Origin: Actinostola sp. cb2023
Taxonomy: Eukaryota; Cnidaria; Anthozoa; Actiniaria; Actinostolidae
NCBI GenBank assembly: GCA_033675265.1
Contig: JAUJYZ010000303.1
Coordinates: forward strand, 62,001 to 126,000
Length of the DNA: 64,000 nt
Reading direction: 5' to 3'
Shown here: positions 9,606-20,600 of the stretch, piece by piece
How positions within the stretch are numbered: position 1 is the first letter of the stretch
Layout of the letters: each line of letters opens with the position of its first letter
Position numbers and translations under genes: made by a program
Notes under the pieces: model-generated
The model's input: the letters and a program-made list of their open reading frames with translations, nothing else
Database searches by the model: none
Told to the model about the DNA's origin: nothing

Positions 9606-12600
9606 CTAAAATAAATCCAAGCTATCTTTATCATCTTTCAAGTTGTTTTGGATGTAGTTAGAAATGTCATCTGTGCTCATGTCAGAAGAAGTCTTAAACA
9701 AGGAGTCATCATCATCATCTGCAGCCGGAAAAACAGGTTTGGCTGGTTTATTGAAGATGTCATCAAGTGTGTCTCCCTCATCAGTTTGCTTTCTAAAACA
9801 GCACAAATTTCACTGCATTTAATTTTAAAATATTCATACATTGTATGACCTAACTACTCAGTTTTCCCATCCCCCTCTCCGTCAGGTCCCATCCCCCTCT
9901 CCCTCGGGTCCCATTTCCCTCTCCCTCAGGTCCCATTTCCCTCTCCCTCGGGTCCCATTTCCCTCTCCCTTGGGCCCCCTCCCTCTCGGGTCCCATCCTC
10001 CTCCCTCGGGTCCCATCCCCCTCCGTCTTGGGTCCCATTACCCCCCCTCCCCCCACGGACCCTGATTTCCCTCCCCCTCTGGTCCCATCATCCCCCCCCC
10101 CCCCCTCCTCTCTGGTCCCATCCCCCCCTCTCTGGTCCCATCCCCCTCCCTCTCTGGTCCCATCCCCCTCCCTCTCTGGTCCCACTGTGTAACCTCTCGA
10201 TTTCCAAGGATGAAAGATCACAAGTAAAAACATTGTTCTTGCACATTCAATAATTTACAGATGGGTGGTACCTGAGTGAGTTTTTTCTGGGTACAAAGAG
10301 GCCGTCCTCGCTTGTGTCTTGTTTGCTTTTATTGGTAGACATCGCAAAAAGTTCATCATCTGCATTTCCTTTTGACTCTTGAAACCTTGGTTTTGGGGCA
10401 GGTTTGGGTTTTAGCTGGGGTTTGGGTTTCATACGAGGTTTGGGTACCGGAGGTTTGTCTGCTTTGGGTGGTTTGGGTGGTTTATTTGGTTTGCTGATGT
10501 TAAGTATCTTGTCAAGGTCACCATCAACACTGAACAAAATTTGAAATAATGAGTTCAGTAAGATAATTCATAATGTGTTACTCTTAATATATGATAACCT
10601 AAGGCAAATTGATTTTATCATAACATATTCAGTCATTCATTCACCCATTTCTTCATATTTTCATTTCATCTATTCATATTTTCATTTATTTATTTATTCA
10701 TCCATTCATCTATTTATTCAATCGTCCATCCATTATTTCGATTCATTCATTCACTCATCTATTCATTTTTTTAATCATTAATTCTTTCATTTATAATTTA
10801 TTCATCCAACCATCCAATTATTCATCTATTCTTTCTTTCATAATTCATCCATTCATTCTTTCACCCATTCATTCATCCATTCATCTATCCATTCATTCAT
10901 CCATTCATCTATTCATCCATTCATTCATCCATTCATTCATCCATTCATTCATCCATTCATCATATCCATTCATTCATCCATTCATTCATCCATTCATTCA
11001 TTCATTCATCCATTCATTCATCCATTCATTCATTCTTCCATTCATTCTTCCATTCATCCATTCATTGCAGTATGAAAAGAGCCAAGTGACCTCCATACTT
11101 ACTTTAGGAGTTCTGAGTTGTCTTCTATTTCTAGTTTGATACTGTTCTTTACTAGAGCACCAGCAGGAATAAAAAGGTCGTCTATGTCATCCTCTTTATC
11201 TTCTACTTGAAATATCGATGCCCCTTGAGACAGAGGTTTGGTGGCTTTTGCAAATAGTAATAAGTCATCATCATCATCTTTTATGTCATCATTATCATCA
11301 TCATCTCTTTGTTCTGTCTGTTCTTGCTGGTCTGCACCAAACAAATCAACATCAGCAGTGTCGTCATCTGGATTGATTTGTTCTTTTTGCTATGGTAAAT
11401 GGGATGTAAGAACAATGTGTACGGTAAGTGTGAGACCGACATGACCTGCAATAATGTTGTACAACTTGCCAGTTTTAAAATAAAGTTAATGTTCAGATCT
11501 TGGCTGTATCTCAGTGGCCTGGCATGAGATCTTGGCTGTATCTCAGTAGCCTGGCATGAGATCTTGGCTGTATCTCAGTAGCTTGGCATGAGAACTTGGC
11601 TGTGCATGAAATTTTGGCTGTACATGTAATAATCTCAGTGTCTGGCATGAGATCTTGGCTGTATCTCAGTGGCCTGGCATGAGATCTTGGCTGTATCTCA
11701 GTAGCCTGGTACATGCAAGATACACCACTGCGATGCAGTGGGTTGTATATGCATGCATGTACATTGTATGTGCAATAACAGTGTAAGTGACTTGTGATCA
11801 ATATCCATACTCTCCTTTGTATTTCAAAGAGTTTAGAGGATAAATTAGTTCTGATCAGAGATCACTTGCATTGTTCTTGCATGAACCCTTTCAATTGATA
11901 ATTATATTAATCATCTATATTTCTCTCATGTTCCAACCATTTCAGTCTATAGCTAATTGCATCATCGTTGTCGGGTTGAAAATCATAAATCATAAAAGCT
12001 GAGACCGCAAGGATGGATGGGAAATCAGTTCATGAGCCACATTATAGGCAGATATATTCAATGCTCTCGTAGTTTTGAAGGTATATGAGCTATTTACTAA
12101 GATCCTACAAGTCTGGATAAAAAGGTCGATGATTTGACGGTGTTATTTGGGAGTTCTAATTTCCCAGAATTCCTTTTGGTCATAGCTTTCATGATTTTCA
12201 ACCCGACAACGATTATATGCAATTAGCTATATTTAGTCTACTTGCCCACCTGTACTTCACAAGTACTATCTCTCTCATCCAAGGGCGTCCCATCTTTCTG
12301 TGTCTGTACTCCTAAAAACTCTAGCGTCAAAGAACTGCATGATAACTTTGGAGTCTTTGCAATCTGTTGTAAGACAGTCTCCATGACTTGCCTTCGTTCA
12401 TTGATCACAGAATCATTGACAATGAGAACCTTTTTTGGTAGGGGACAAAATACTACACTTGAAAATTTCTGAAGGAGTTTATGGTAAAGGTCTTCAAATG
12501 ATGAAAACTTTTGTTGTATCTACAAGATATATAATAATAAATGATAAGATGAGTATTAGTTGCTTTTTGGCTCCTCTTTTCAGCAAAAATTTAAGCCAAT

Positions 12601-13503
12601 TACAAAAGTAAAGGAGCAACCAAATCAGGTGTACACTGGTACACAGTAAATACTACATACTGACATCATATGAAATCATATAACTGTACATGAATATAAC
12701 GCTATACAAATAAAGATGATTATTGTTATTAGCTAAAATAATAATTATTGTCTTGTATATAATGACTGACAGATTGTCATAACTGACTGACTGAACGAAT
12801 GAATAAATGAATGACTCAGATGCCTGACTGATTGGCCAACTGAATAGAATGAAAAGATTGAGAGAGTGAATGAATGAATGAATGTAAATGAATGAAAGGA
12901 AGGAATAAATGAATGATTCATTGAATGAATAAATGGACAGGGGCGTAGGCAGGGGGGGGTCACAGGGTGCCCGTGACCCCCCTTCCTCTGGGTCTACTCT
13001 TTAAATTTGGCTACGCCCCCGATGAATGAAACAAGGAATGAATGAATGAATGAATAATGGATATTAAGTTGATCAAATTCAAGGTTCTCTTATAAATACC
13101 TACCATAAACTGAACTACATCAGATTCTTTGTATTTTCCTTGTGTCTTAAAATAGAACAGTCTTGTCACCACAATAACATGGTACAGCACGGTTCCTCCA
13201 ACACCAAGATGTCCTGGGATAGATTCGTGTCTAGGGACGTAAATATCGATACCAGTGTGCTTGTTTCTTAACTCCCTGCAACGAAAGTTGTTACACTCAG
13301 CTGCAGTACATCAAACTCGTACAATATTTTGGTACCAAATGGGCAAAATACTCCCAAGAGATCTGAGATAAGCACCAGACACTCTGGACAGTGTGCCAGT
13401 CTACTCCGATCTGCGACTGTCATTTGAACTAAACACCAAATCAAAGACACATAACATCAGTGCTGGTGCAAACCTACCGAGCGGTTAAAGTTACGTTAGC
13501 CAT
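9606..13503 (-). CDS. HS1BP3: HS1-binding protein 3-like PX-domain protein
   Basis: Six exons join in frame on the minus strand: 13503-13478, 13275-13104, 12519-12250, 11389-11103, 10529-10272, 9792-9606 (399 codons before the stop, close to the human length of ~392). The N-terminal ~130 residues form the PX domain: RELRNKHTGIDIYVP, VLYHVIVVTRLFYFK, KFSSFEDLYHKL and the proline turn CPLPKKVL, ending LTLEFLGV. PX domains bind phosphoinositides or phosphatidic acid on membranes. An acidic Asp-rich linker follows (~165-215), then DLDKILNI and a Lys-Pro repeat tail (KPPKPPKADKPP, PKPQLKPKPAPKP), a typical SH3-ligand region, and a DDISNYIQNN terminus, all shared with HS1BP3. Known for the family: HS1/cortactin-linked membrane traffic and autophagy control. 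The gene is divergently paired with UQCC2. Introns carry microsatellites and a hairpin MITE. Confidence 0.9.
9865..10185. repeat. C-rich minisatellite
   Basis: Repeats of CCCTCTCCCTCGGGTCCCAT type, 16-22 bp, decaying into C runs; in the last intron of HS1BP3. Strand asymmetric (C/T rich on plus). Confidence 0.85.
10620..11070. repeat. (ATTCATCC)n/(ATTC)n microsatellite
   Basis: Long run of ATTCATTCATCC units in an HS1BP3 intron, more regular towards the 3' side (10850-11060). Confidence 0.9.
11491..11713. repeat. 31-bp tandem repeat
   Basis: About seven units of GATCTTGGCTGTATCTCAGT followed by AGCCTGGCATGA, some degenerate, inside an HS1BP3 intron. Confidence 0.85.
11770..11901. mobile_element. 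Hairpin MITE family H1 copy
   Basis: Left arm AAGTGACTTGTGATCA.., right arm ..TGATCAGAGATCACTTGC, separated by a CTCCTTTGTATTTCAAAGAG core. This is one of about fifteen copies in the window (see finding). Located in an HS1BP3 intron. Confidence 0.8.
12938..13020. mobile_element. Short CAGGGGCG-ended MITE
   Basis: CAGGGGCGTAGGCAG at the left and TTGGCTACGCCCCC at the right, with an inner GGGTCAC/GTGACCC palindrome. It sits inside a (GAATGAAT)n tract in an HS1BP3 intron. Confidence 0.6.
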
Positions 13504-13851
13504 CGTCGAACAGCATCCAAGTTTTCGCCTTTACTAGTAAACTTCCATGTTGTTGGCAAGTTCTCTGAAATCTAATCTGAGAAGAAAGAGTTGGGTCCCA
13601 CTCCAACACAGGGAACCCACAATGTTACGCAAAAAATCCTTCCGACTTTTTACAGTTTTTATCCGATTTACCATTTTCATGTTTCTATATTTTGAAAGGC
13701 TTTATTTTCTTGTCATGCTGGTTTTATATTATTTCTAAATTGAAGGTAAAATCATCTCCAAATTCGAAAATCCTCAAACACAGGAAACCCAACTTAGAAT
13801 CAAATGAAGCTTTGGGCTACCTGTGTTTTCTTAAATTTCGCGAAAACCAAG
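13504..13851. promoter_or_regulatory. Shared intergenic promoter interval of HS1BP3 and UQCC2
   Basis: Only 348 bases separate the HS1BP3 start codon (minus, 13503) from the UQCC2 start codon (plus, 13852), so both promoters and 5' UTRs must lie here or overlap. No TATA box is placed suitably for either gene. The presence of promoters is inferred from position alone. Confidence 0.6.
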
Positions 13852-15656
13852 ATGGCGGCTAAAAGCAGAGTTCTTGCTCCAAAACTTTACCAGCGTTTTC
13901 TACAAGTCTGCGAGCAGTGGCCTGTAGATAGAAGCAAAGTAGGAAGAGATCTTGGTGCCCACATCAAAGAAAACTTGGCGACGACGATTTGACGTGAGTA
14001 CAGAGTCTCGATTTAAATGTGTGTGACAGTAGCTGTTACCATTATAGACTACAAATTTAAAAGATAACAAATTCTTTTGAATTTTTAAAAGAAACAAAGC
14101 CTTTATGCACCAGTCAAGTGAAACCCCCGGTCCCCCCGGGGGGGTACTTGGTAAATGCAAGTTTGATTTTATTAAATAATACAAGGGAGTTGTTTCTGCA
14201 TTTCTTTTAGGGGGAGGGGGCGCTTATTGGAAGGAGGGGGGCACTTATTGGAAGGGGGGCGCTAATAATTTTTTTTGACCTCTAGGGGGAGGCACTTATT
14301 CAAGGGGGGCGCTTATTGGAAGCTGGGCGCTTAATCTAGCATTTACGGTATATCTTAATTTTAATTATTTGGTTAAGCTGCATAATACCCCACCACACCA
14401 CAGCAAGCTACCCCCTTGAAGCAAGCGGTATGCATCCCTTCTTTGCTCTCTAGTAGAACGAAGCAGTTTGTATATTCACGTCAACGTAGTAACGCATTGA
14501 CGTACTGCATTGATGTGAATACAAGCTGCTTTGTTCTATCTACTAGCAAGACAGGCTTATAGGCAACCTTTTTCTTGTGTTCTAATTTTCTAGCGAAATC
14601 AAGCTGAAGTGATGCTGGAAAGTTTAGTTAAGATCTCTTCAAACTATTACAGAGAAAAGGTGCTCCTACAGTTCATAAATTGTTGTGATGATGATGACTT
14701 GAATAGCGATACTTCATGTGACGTCAGCTTTTGTCATTCATGTGTGAACCAGAGATCGATTGGTTGTTGAAACAAAGCAACGTGTGAAACGTTTATTGTG
14801 GAAATGGTTGGCACATTAACATCACAATATTAATGTTTGTAAGCATGAAGTATCGCTATTATATATGATGGCGAATGATTATGATTTGTTTATTTGTAAA
14901 TTAATGTAATACATTTTCAAAGGTTACATGTACATTGTATATTGTAGTAGTGTTATTCTCGGAAATCCAGGGAAGGGTCAGCGGGGAAGAAGGGAGGGGG
15001 AGGGGCACCTATTGTTGGAAATTACAGTATTGTTTATCAAAGCATTGCCATTACATGTGTAGCTGTATAATATAAGTATGAGTGAAATCAATATTTGTTG
15101 GTCTTTAAACACATGTAGTATCCTCGCACGAAAAATACTGCTTTTTCTACTGATGTTGCAACAGAGGCTGGAGCTGTTCTGTCAACAAGTAAGCATGTGA
15201 TGATGTAGTATATTTGTTTGTTCAGAGACAGATCTCTCTAGACAGACATCACTTTAGCCAGGCATCTTGTTAATATTTAGAGAATCAAAAAACTAAATCG
15301 AGTAGATAAACTGTACAAACGTTAGTGCATTTATACGGCAATTCATGATCACGGACAATGTCTGAATGTTTTGGAGACAGGAACATGAAGTACACCACGT
15401 GAGTTCTAGGGGGCAATAATGGTGAATTGACAGGAAAAATCGATTTGAAATTGCTTGTGTGGATGGACAATTCATATATGTAACAAGAATTGTTTTCAAA
15501 TGAAAACTTACATGTATGGGCGTGGCCCAACTAGAGTAGATCATAACATACACACATGTATCTGGCTTTTATGTCTAAATTAATGTTGTTTCAGATTACC
15601 AAAATCAAGCGAGAGAGAAAAGAAGCATATGGGATAAACTGCTTGGAAAGAAATAA
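13852..15656 (+). CDS. UQCC2: Ubiquinol-cytochrome c reductase complex assembly factor 2-like
   Basis: Four exons: 13852-13993, 14594-14659, 15119-15188, 15595-15656. Landmarks match UQCC2 in order: LYQRFLQVCEQWPVDRSKVGRDLGAHI, then MLESLVKISSNYYREK, then YPRTKNTAFS, then IWDKLLGKK and stop; about 113 residues against 126 in human. UQCC2 acts in the mitochondrial matrix/inner membrane with UQCC1 to stabilise new cytochrome b for complex III. Start chosen at AAGATGGCGGCT, aligning with the family N-terminus; an upstream in-frame ATG exists at 13804. Oddity: exon 1 meets TGA at 13990-13992, two bases before the strong donor C|GTGAGT (13994). One T fewer in the TTT at 13988-13990 would make exon 1 phase-compatible with exon 2, so a base-call error or a real lesion is likely. 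Confidence 0.82.
14145..14350. mobile_element. Solo end of the mariner-like MITE family
   Basis: Ends GCTTAATCTAGCATTTACGGTA with the same inner GGCGCTTATTGGAAG and GACCTCTAGGGGGAGG repeats as 6943-7719. The left end is truncated at a CCCCCGGGGGGG stretch. Located in UQCC2 intron 1. Confidence 0.75.
14450..14546. repeat. Hairpin repeat
   Basis: CTAGTAGAACGAAGCAG on the left pairs with CTGCTTTGTTCTATCTACTAG on the right, and TATTCACGTCAA with TTGATGTGAATA. In UQCC2 intron 1. Confidence 0.65.
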
Positions 15657-16257
15657 GAGGAAAAAAGCCTTTGAAAAGAAGAAAATAATGATTACATACT
15701 TCATTTAGTGATGAGAGATGAATCCATCCAGGGATGGAGTTATCATGGATCATCAAAAGAATGAGAAGATAAATGAGATTTGGCAATGAGCATCATACAG
15801 TGAGTGGGTTACCTGTGTTCATGGTTATGAAAACTAGTACATGTACATGTCTGTCAGTGAGAGATGCAGATTTTGCACAGTGACAAAGCAAGACCTGCTG
15901 AATGCACCCAAGTTTGCTAAAAACGTCCTAATTTGCCAGACTTACATGTCCAGAGTACAGTGGATTACACTTTGCCCATTATTTTTTCACATTGATAATC
16001 AGACTCATGACCAGTTTAACATGGTTTTATTGTGAATATGTCAGCGCGCAGTCAAGACTGAATTGTAATACAGCGACAAACAAGATAATGTACATATATT
16101 TGGCTAACATTGTGTATCATTTGAAGTTTATTTTCCTTGGCAAAATGCCGGTGTTCAATGTTCCTGTAGACCTGTTTTTTACTTCGATTGGTATTCCTAG
16201 CCAAGAGATATTCATCACATATTGAGTTTAGGCTGGCATCCTTACCGGTAGTTTTAT

Positions 16258-16361
16258 CTAATGATGATGATGATGATGATGATGATGAAGACTTTATTTC
16301 AAGAGGGTAACACATAAAAGTGTATTTCACTTTGATGTGTTTACCCTCTTGAAATAAAGTC

Positions 16362-16396
<35 letters not shown>
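16258..16396. repeat. Palindrome with (ATG)n/(CAT)n outer stems
   Basis: (ATG)n then AAGACTTTATTTCAAGAGGG on the left is mirrored by CCCTCTTGAAATAAAGTCTT then (CAT)n on the right; the loop is about 40 bases. The inverted copies are near identical. Confidence 0.85.
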
Positions 16397-16426
16397 TTTC
16401 TTATTGCTTCACTCTTTTAACTACAG

Positions 16427-16594
16427 TGGAACCTTTATACACTGTATAACAGACCTCTATTATAAAGCAACCACCCTCTATTCAGCGGCCACTTTTCAAG
16501 GTCACAATTTGTTTTGTCAGTCAAGCTCTGTAAATTTATATAACGGCCACTTTGCAAAGTCCCGAGGGTGGCCATTATATAGAGGTTCCACTGT
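16427..16594. mobile_element. TIR element with CAGTGGAACC ends
   Basis: TACAGTGGAACCTTTATA at the left and TATATAGAGGTTCCACTGTA at the right, with inner GCGGCCACTTT/GGGTGGCC arms. The 45560-45740 fragment (ACAGTGGAACCCGGCCTTAC) looks like a relative, as does the seed unit of the 23.3-23.9 kb minisatellite. Confidence 0.75.
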
Positions 16595-16800
16595 AGTTCC
16601 ACTTTGTGGTACACAAATGTACAGTAGTTAATCTGTATTTTGTTTTCGGAAATGAAAGCAATTTATCAAAAATAAACAATACTGAAGAGAAATAATGCCT
16701 CGGTTTCCTTCCCTTTATCATACATGTACTTTGAATTTAAAATATTTCAAAGGCTATTTTTTGATGTTTTATATACAGTAGTAAAAAATTGCATCACAAT

Positions 16801-16918
16801 TAAGTGTCCATGTAAGAACAATATGCATGATCTCTGATCAAAAGCTGAATTCAACTCTTTACATTCCAAAGGAGAATTTGGATTTGGATCACAAGTCACT
16901 ACACTGTTCTGTAATAGT
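16801..16918. mobile_element. Hairpin MITE family H1 copy
   Basis: Reads GATCTCTGATCAAAAGCTGAATTC and ends GGATTTGGATCACAAGTCAC, the H1 arms in inverted order. Intergenic. Confidence 0.75.
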
Positions 16919-17552
16919 TACATTTGTATTTGAAATAAAATCCAGGTTAAAAGAAATAAAATTTACATTCTGTAAAGAATAATATCTTGAGGTTATCCAT
17001 GTCAATTCTACCCTGCTGGTGGAATTCAGCTTACATCGTTGTACTTACTAAAGAGGAATCTCAGCGAGGGTATGTCAATTTTTGGTTAAAAATAAAAAAA
17101 TTCTTCCAGCTTAAAATAATTATTTGAATTCTATTATTTTGCTATTTTTGAATGGCAATAACATTTGCAATGCATATTATGTACAAGCAACTATAGTCTA
17201 TAGCCCCACTTTAGGGCATCCCAGTTATATCACCTTGTCTTATCCTTGAAGAAGTGTCAGTAGGAGTGGGATATGCTGTACATACCTGTATTATCATTTT
17301 AGATTGGTGCTCAAAAGGGAATACATAAGAATATAGTCTTAAATCAGTAATCCTGTTCTAGCTAATTGCCATCGTCAATGGGCTTTCTTAAAGATGCTTA
17401 AAATGTAAGAAATAAAATTTAAACTTTAAATTATAAGTTGCCTTTTGTGCCTGAAAAAACAGCTTTTCCAGTCAGCATGTTGTCTGGAAACCAAGCACCT
17501 TTTCTCTGAAAGTACATGTCTAATGTACATGAATAATGTGCTATGGATGAGC

Positions 17553-17647
17553 CAGTGTTATGTAAGAACAGTATTGGATCAAATTCTAAATTCTCCTCAA
17601 GTTCTTTGAATTTCATAGGAGAATTTGGGTTTTGATCACAAGCCACA
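17553..17647. mobile_element. Hairpin MITE family H1 copy in the IRS 3' flank
   Basis: CTAAATTCTCCTCAAGTTCTTTG with GGAGAATTTGGGTTTTGATCACAAG. It ends 36 bases from the IRS stop codon, so it is probably transcribed as 3' UTR. Confidence 0.75.
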
Positions 17648-17682
17648 TGGATCTAGCATGGACCTCTTCAATTCTCATAGTA

Positions 17683-20600
17683 CTACTCTTTCAGAGATTT
17701 TGTTTTCTTGTGATCAATGATTGCTTGCCGCAAGCCGTGCGATCTGGTGAAGTCAATTTCAGCATAACTGGATGCTGCCATGGGTGCAGACTTTGGACCA
17801 ATGTCCCAAGACTTTGTATGGTAATCAGTAGTGTTAAGCTCTGATGGCCTATTCTTGGGTGACCCTTTGGTCGACTTCTCTTTTTTACTAAGATCGAGAG
17901 AAATATAGTTCAAACCCTTTGATGATGATGACTTTTTTTGACTGAAGTCCAGGAACAACATTCCATTTTCTTCATCTGACATAAGTCCAAAGTTCACCGG
18001 TTCGCTCTCTCGCCTGCGAAATCGGCTTGTTTTTCCAAAAATGAGTCCACGCGAAGGTAAAGTATTACTGTTGGAGTGATCTTTATCTGAAGAATATCTT
18101 TGTGGACTGACATTCATATAATCGCTGAATTCACTGTCACTAGTGTTTTTAAGGGTACCATTCAAGTTCAAATTCTCGTAGGTGTGTTTGTGTTTTCGTC
18201 TCGGAGAACTGGGCTCAGAACGATTGATGGTTTGGAATTTTCCAGGGCGAAAATTTATGTAACTTGGAGATCCATCCACTGAAGGTTCATCAGAAGTTTT
18301 ACCTGGCTGAAAGTTCATATAGTCGTGTTCCTTACTTTCAGTTTGCACACTCGGACTATCCGAAGACCAAAACTTCTTGTAGGCAGATGGTTCTTCTGGT
18401 TTAGATCCTTCATTTTCCATTGGCGTACTTTCAGTTCCAGTTTTAGTTGTACTCGGTCTATCACCAGGCCGAAAATTCATGTATTCTGGTTTAGATCCTT
18501 CATTTTCCATTGGCGTACTCGGTCTATCACCAGGCCGGAAATTCATGTAGGCAGGATGTTCTTCTGGTTTAGATCCTTCATTTTCCGTTGGCGTACTCGG
18601 TCTATCACCTGGCTGAAAATTCATGTATTCTGGTTTAGATCCTTCATTTTCCGTTGGCGTACTCGGTCTATCACCAGGCCGAAAATTCATGTATTCTGGT
18701 TTAGATCCTTCATTTTCCGTTGGCGTACTCGGTCTATCACCTGGCCGAAAATTCATGTATTCTGGTTTAGATCCTTCATTTTCCATTGGCGTACTCGGTC
18801 TATCACCTGGCTGAAAATTCATGTATTCTGATTTAGATCCTTCATTTTCCGTTGGCGTACTCGGTCTATCACCAGGCCTAAGGTTCATGTGGACAGAATG
18901 TTCTTCTTGTTTAGATCCTTCATTTTCCGTTGGCGTACTCGGTCTATCACCAGGCCGAAAGTTCATGTAGGCAGGATGTTGTGGTTTATATCCTTCTTTG
19001 GGGTTTAAATTCATGTAAGTATGAAATTTCGTTAACAGAACCATATCTTCATACTCGTCATTATCGTTACCCCGTCTTCTCCTCCTCGGGGATTGTGGTG
19101 GAGAACTCGGGTCTGGAGAATTCCAGTCTTCCTTTATCGTTCCGTTTGCTACCGGTAACATGCCTTTTCTGCTCCTTCTCGGAGAAGACGATGGAGAATT
19201 TTTAATTGTAACCAGTTCTCGAAATTCGTTACTGATTGGACATGTAGGTTCCGATGTGCGCCTCTGTTTTGGAGAAGACTTTGACTGTAATTGACCGACT
19301 TGTTCCAGTCGAGGAGAGTCACTTCGGACGGGCACTGAAGTTCGTCTTTGCATTGGAGACGATTGCAAAGGAAGTGTCCCACGCTGTAGTGAACCATCGC
19401 TTCCTTTCGATTCTTGTTCGTCATTTACAATATCACTTTCTTCGATCGATTCTTCAATGGTAACGCAATCGGAGTTGCCAGACATATCTTCGTATCCAGA
19501 TCGGATTCTTTGTGATATCCCAACTTGTTTGACATTTTTATTCAAGTTATTTCCTTCAAGACACTCGCTTTTGTCTGAGACTTCCTCTCCGTTTTCGTTG
19601 TGTTCGTGTGTTTCTCTCTGAAATAGAAAAGGGTATATAGGTAAAAGAAAACAGTCATCTCAAGGGGTTCGTTAGTGACGCAAGCATAAGCGCATCTGGG
19701 CCCGGTTCCTGAAAGCCAGATTAGTCTTAATTCAGCTTTAAAATGAATGGTTTAATTAAAGTGCCTACGAAACGAAAAAACAGACCCCGTTTTTATTTGC
19801 TACTACGAAAGTTAACTATTTGCTTGTTTACATGGCATTAATAAAAAGTGAATTGAGCTTCAGGTACATTTTTTATTAAGCGCACGAAGTTGGGCATTTT
19901 GGGTTTCAAAGTGCGACAATTCCCGCTCGGTCAAACTATAGAAATGTGACGTCATAAGTTGTGCAAACAAAGGCATGAACAACCTCTTGATGTCACCGTG
20001 CCATTGTCAAGGGCCCAGTCTCTTGTCGCACATTTTGGTTGAAAATGATAATTTTCGAACCGCAAAAAGAAAATGTTTGCACGCTCAAAGTCGATGTTTA
20101 AATACAGCAAATGTTCAGAGAAAGACCAAACAACAATTGCCCATTGCAAAAAAGAGCAGGGGACTGGGAACGAGTTTATTAGAATTAATGTAATTACGAA
20201 ATTAAGTTTATGACATGAAACAACATGTTGAAATTATCATATGTGCAAAGTTTGATGTGATTTGAGTGAATTCTGTCGGAATTATAAACTTTTGAAATTT
20301 TGAAATTTTACAGTGAATGTATGGTTTGGGTAGACAACGCAAAAAAATACAGAGTTTGTATGGGAAAATGTACATCTTTGATGCCCTCTAGCATCGTCAA
20401 TATTAAGCCAAAGTTCACCAAACTTTCCAGATTAGCTAAGTTGGATCTGCTCTGTCAGAAAATGATGCCCAGAAAATGATGCCCATAAGTTTATTACTCG
20501 GGCCCAGGCCGCCCGAGTTAGAAAATGCGGATTTCGGTAGTAGTAGTAGTAGTAGTAGTAGTAGTTTTGTTCGGCTCCAAAATGACGAGTATGCGACGTA

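Larger units (their letters stand above)
15657..17682. other. Intergenic interval between UQCC2 and IRS 3' ends
   Basis: Convergent 3' ends. It holds the UQCC2 3' UTR, the ATG-repeat hairpin 16258-16396, a TIR element 16427-16594 and two H1 hairpins. No coding exon seen. Confidence 0.6.

Noticed and set aside
17431..17646. 71-codon minus-strand frame after IRS
   Set aside because: Lies in the IRS 3' flank and overlaps an H1 hairpin; not conserved-looking.
18325..18831. Plus-strand open frame with RSFIFHWRTRS repeats
   Set aside because: Antisense shadow of the IRS coding minisatellite.
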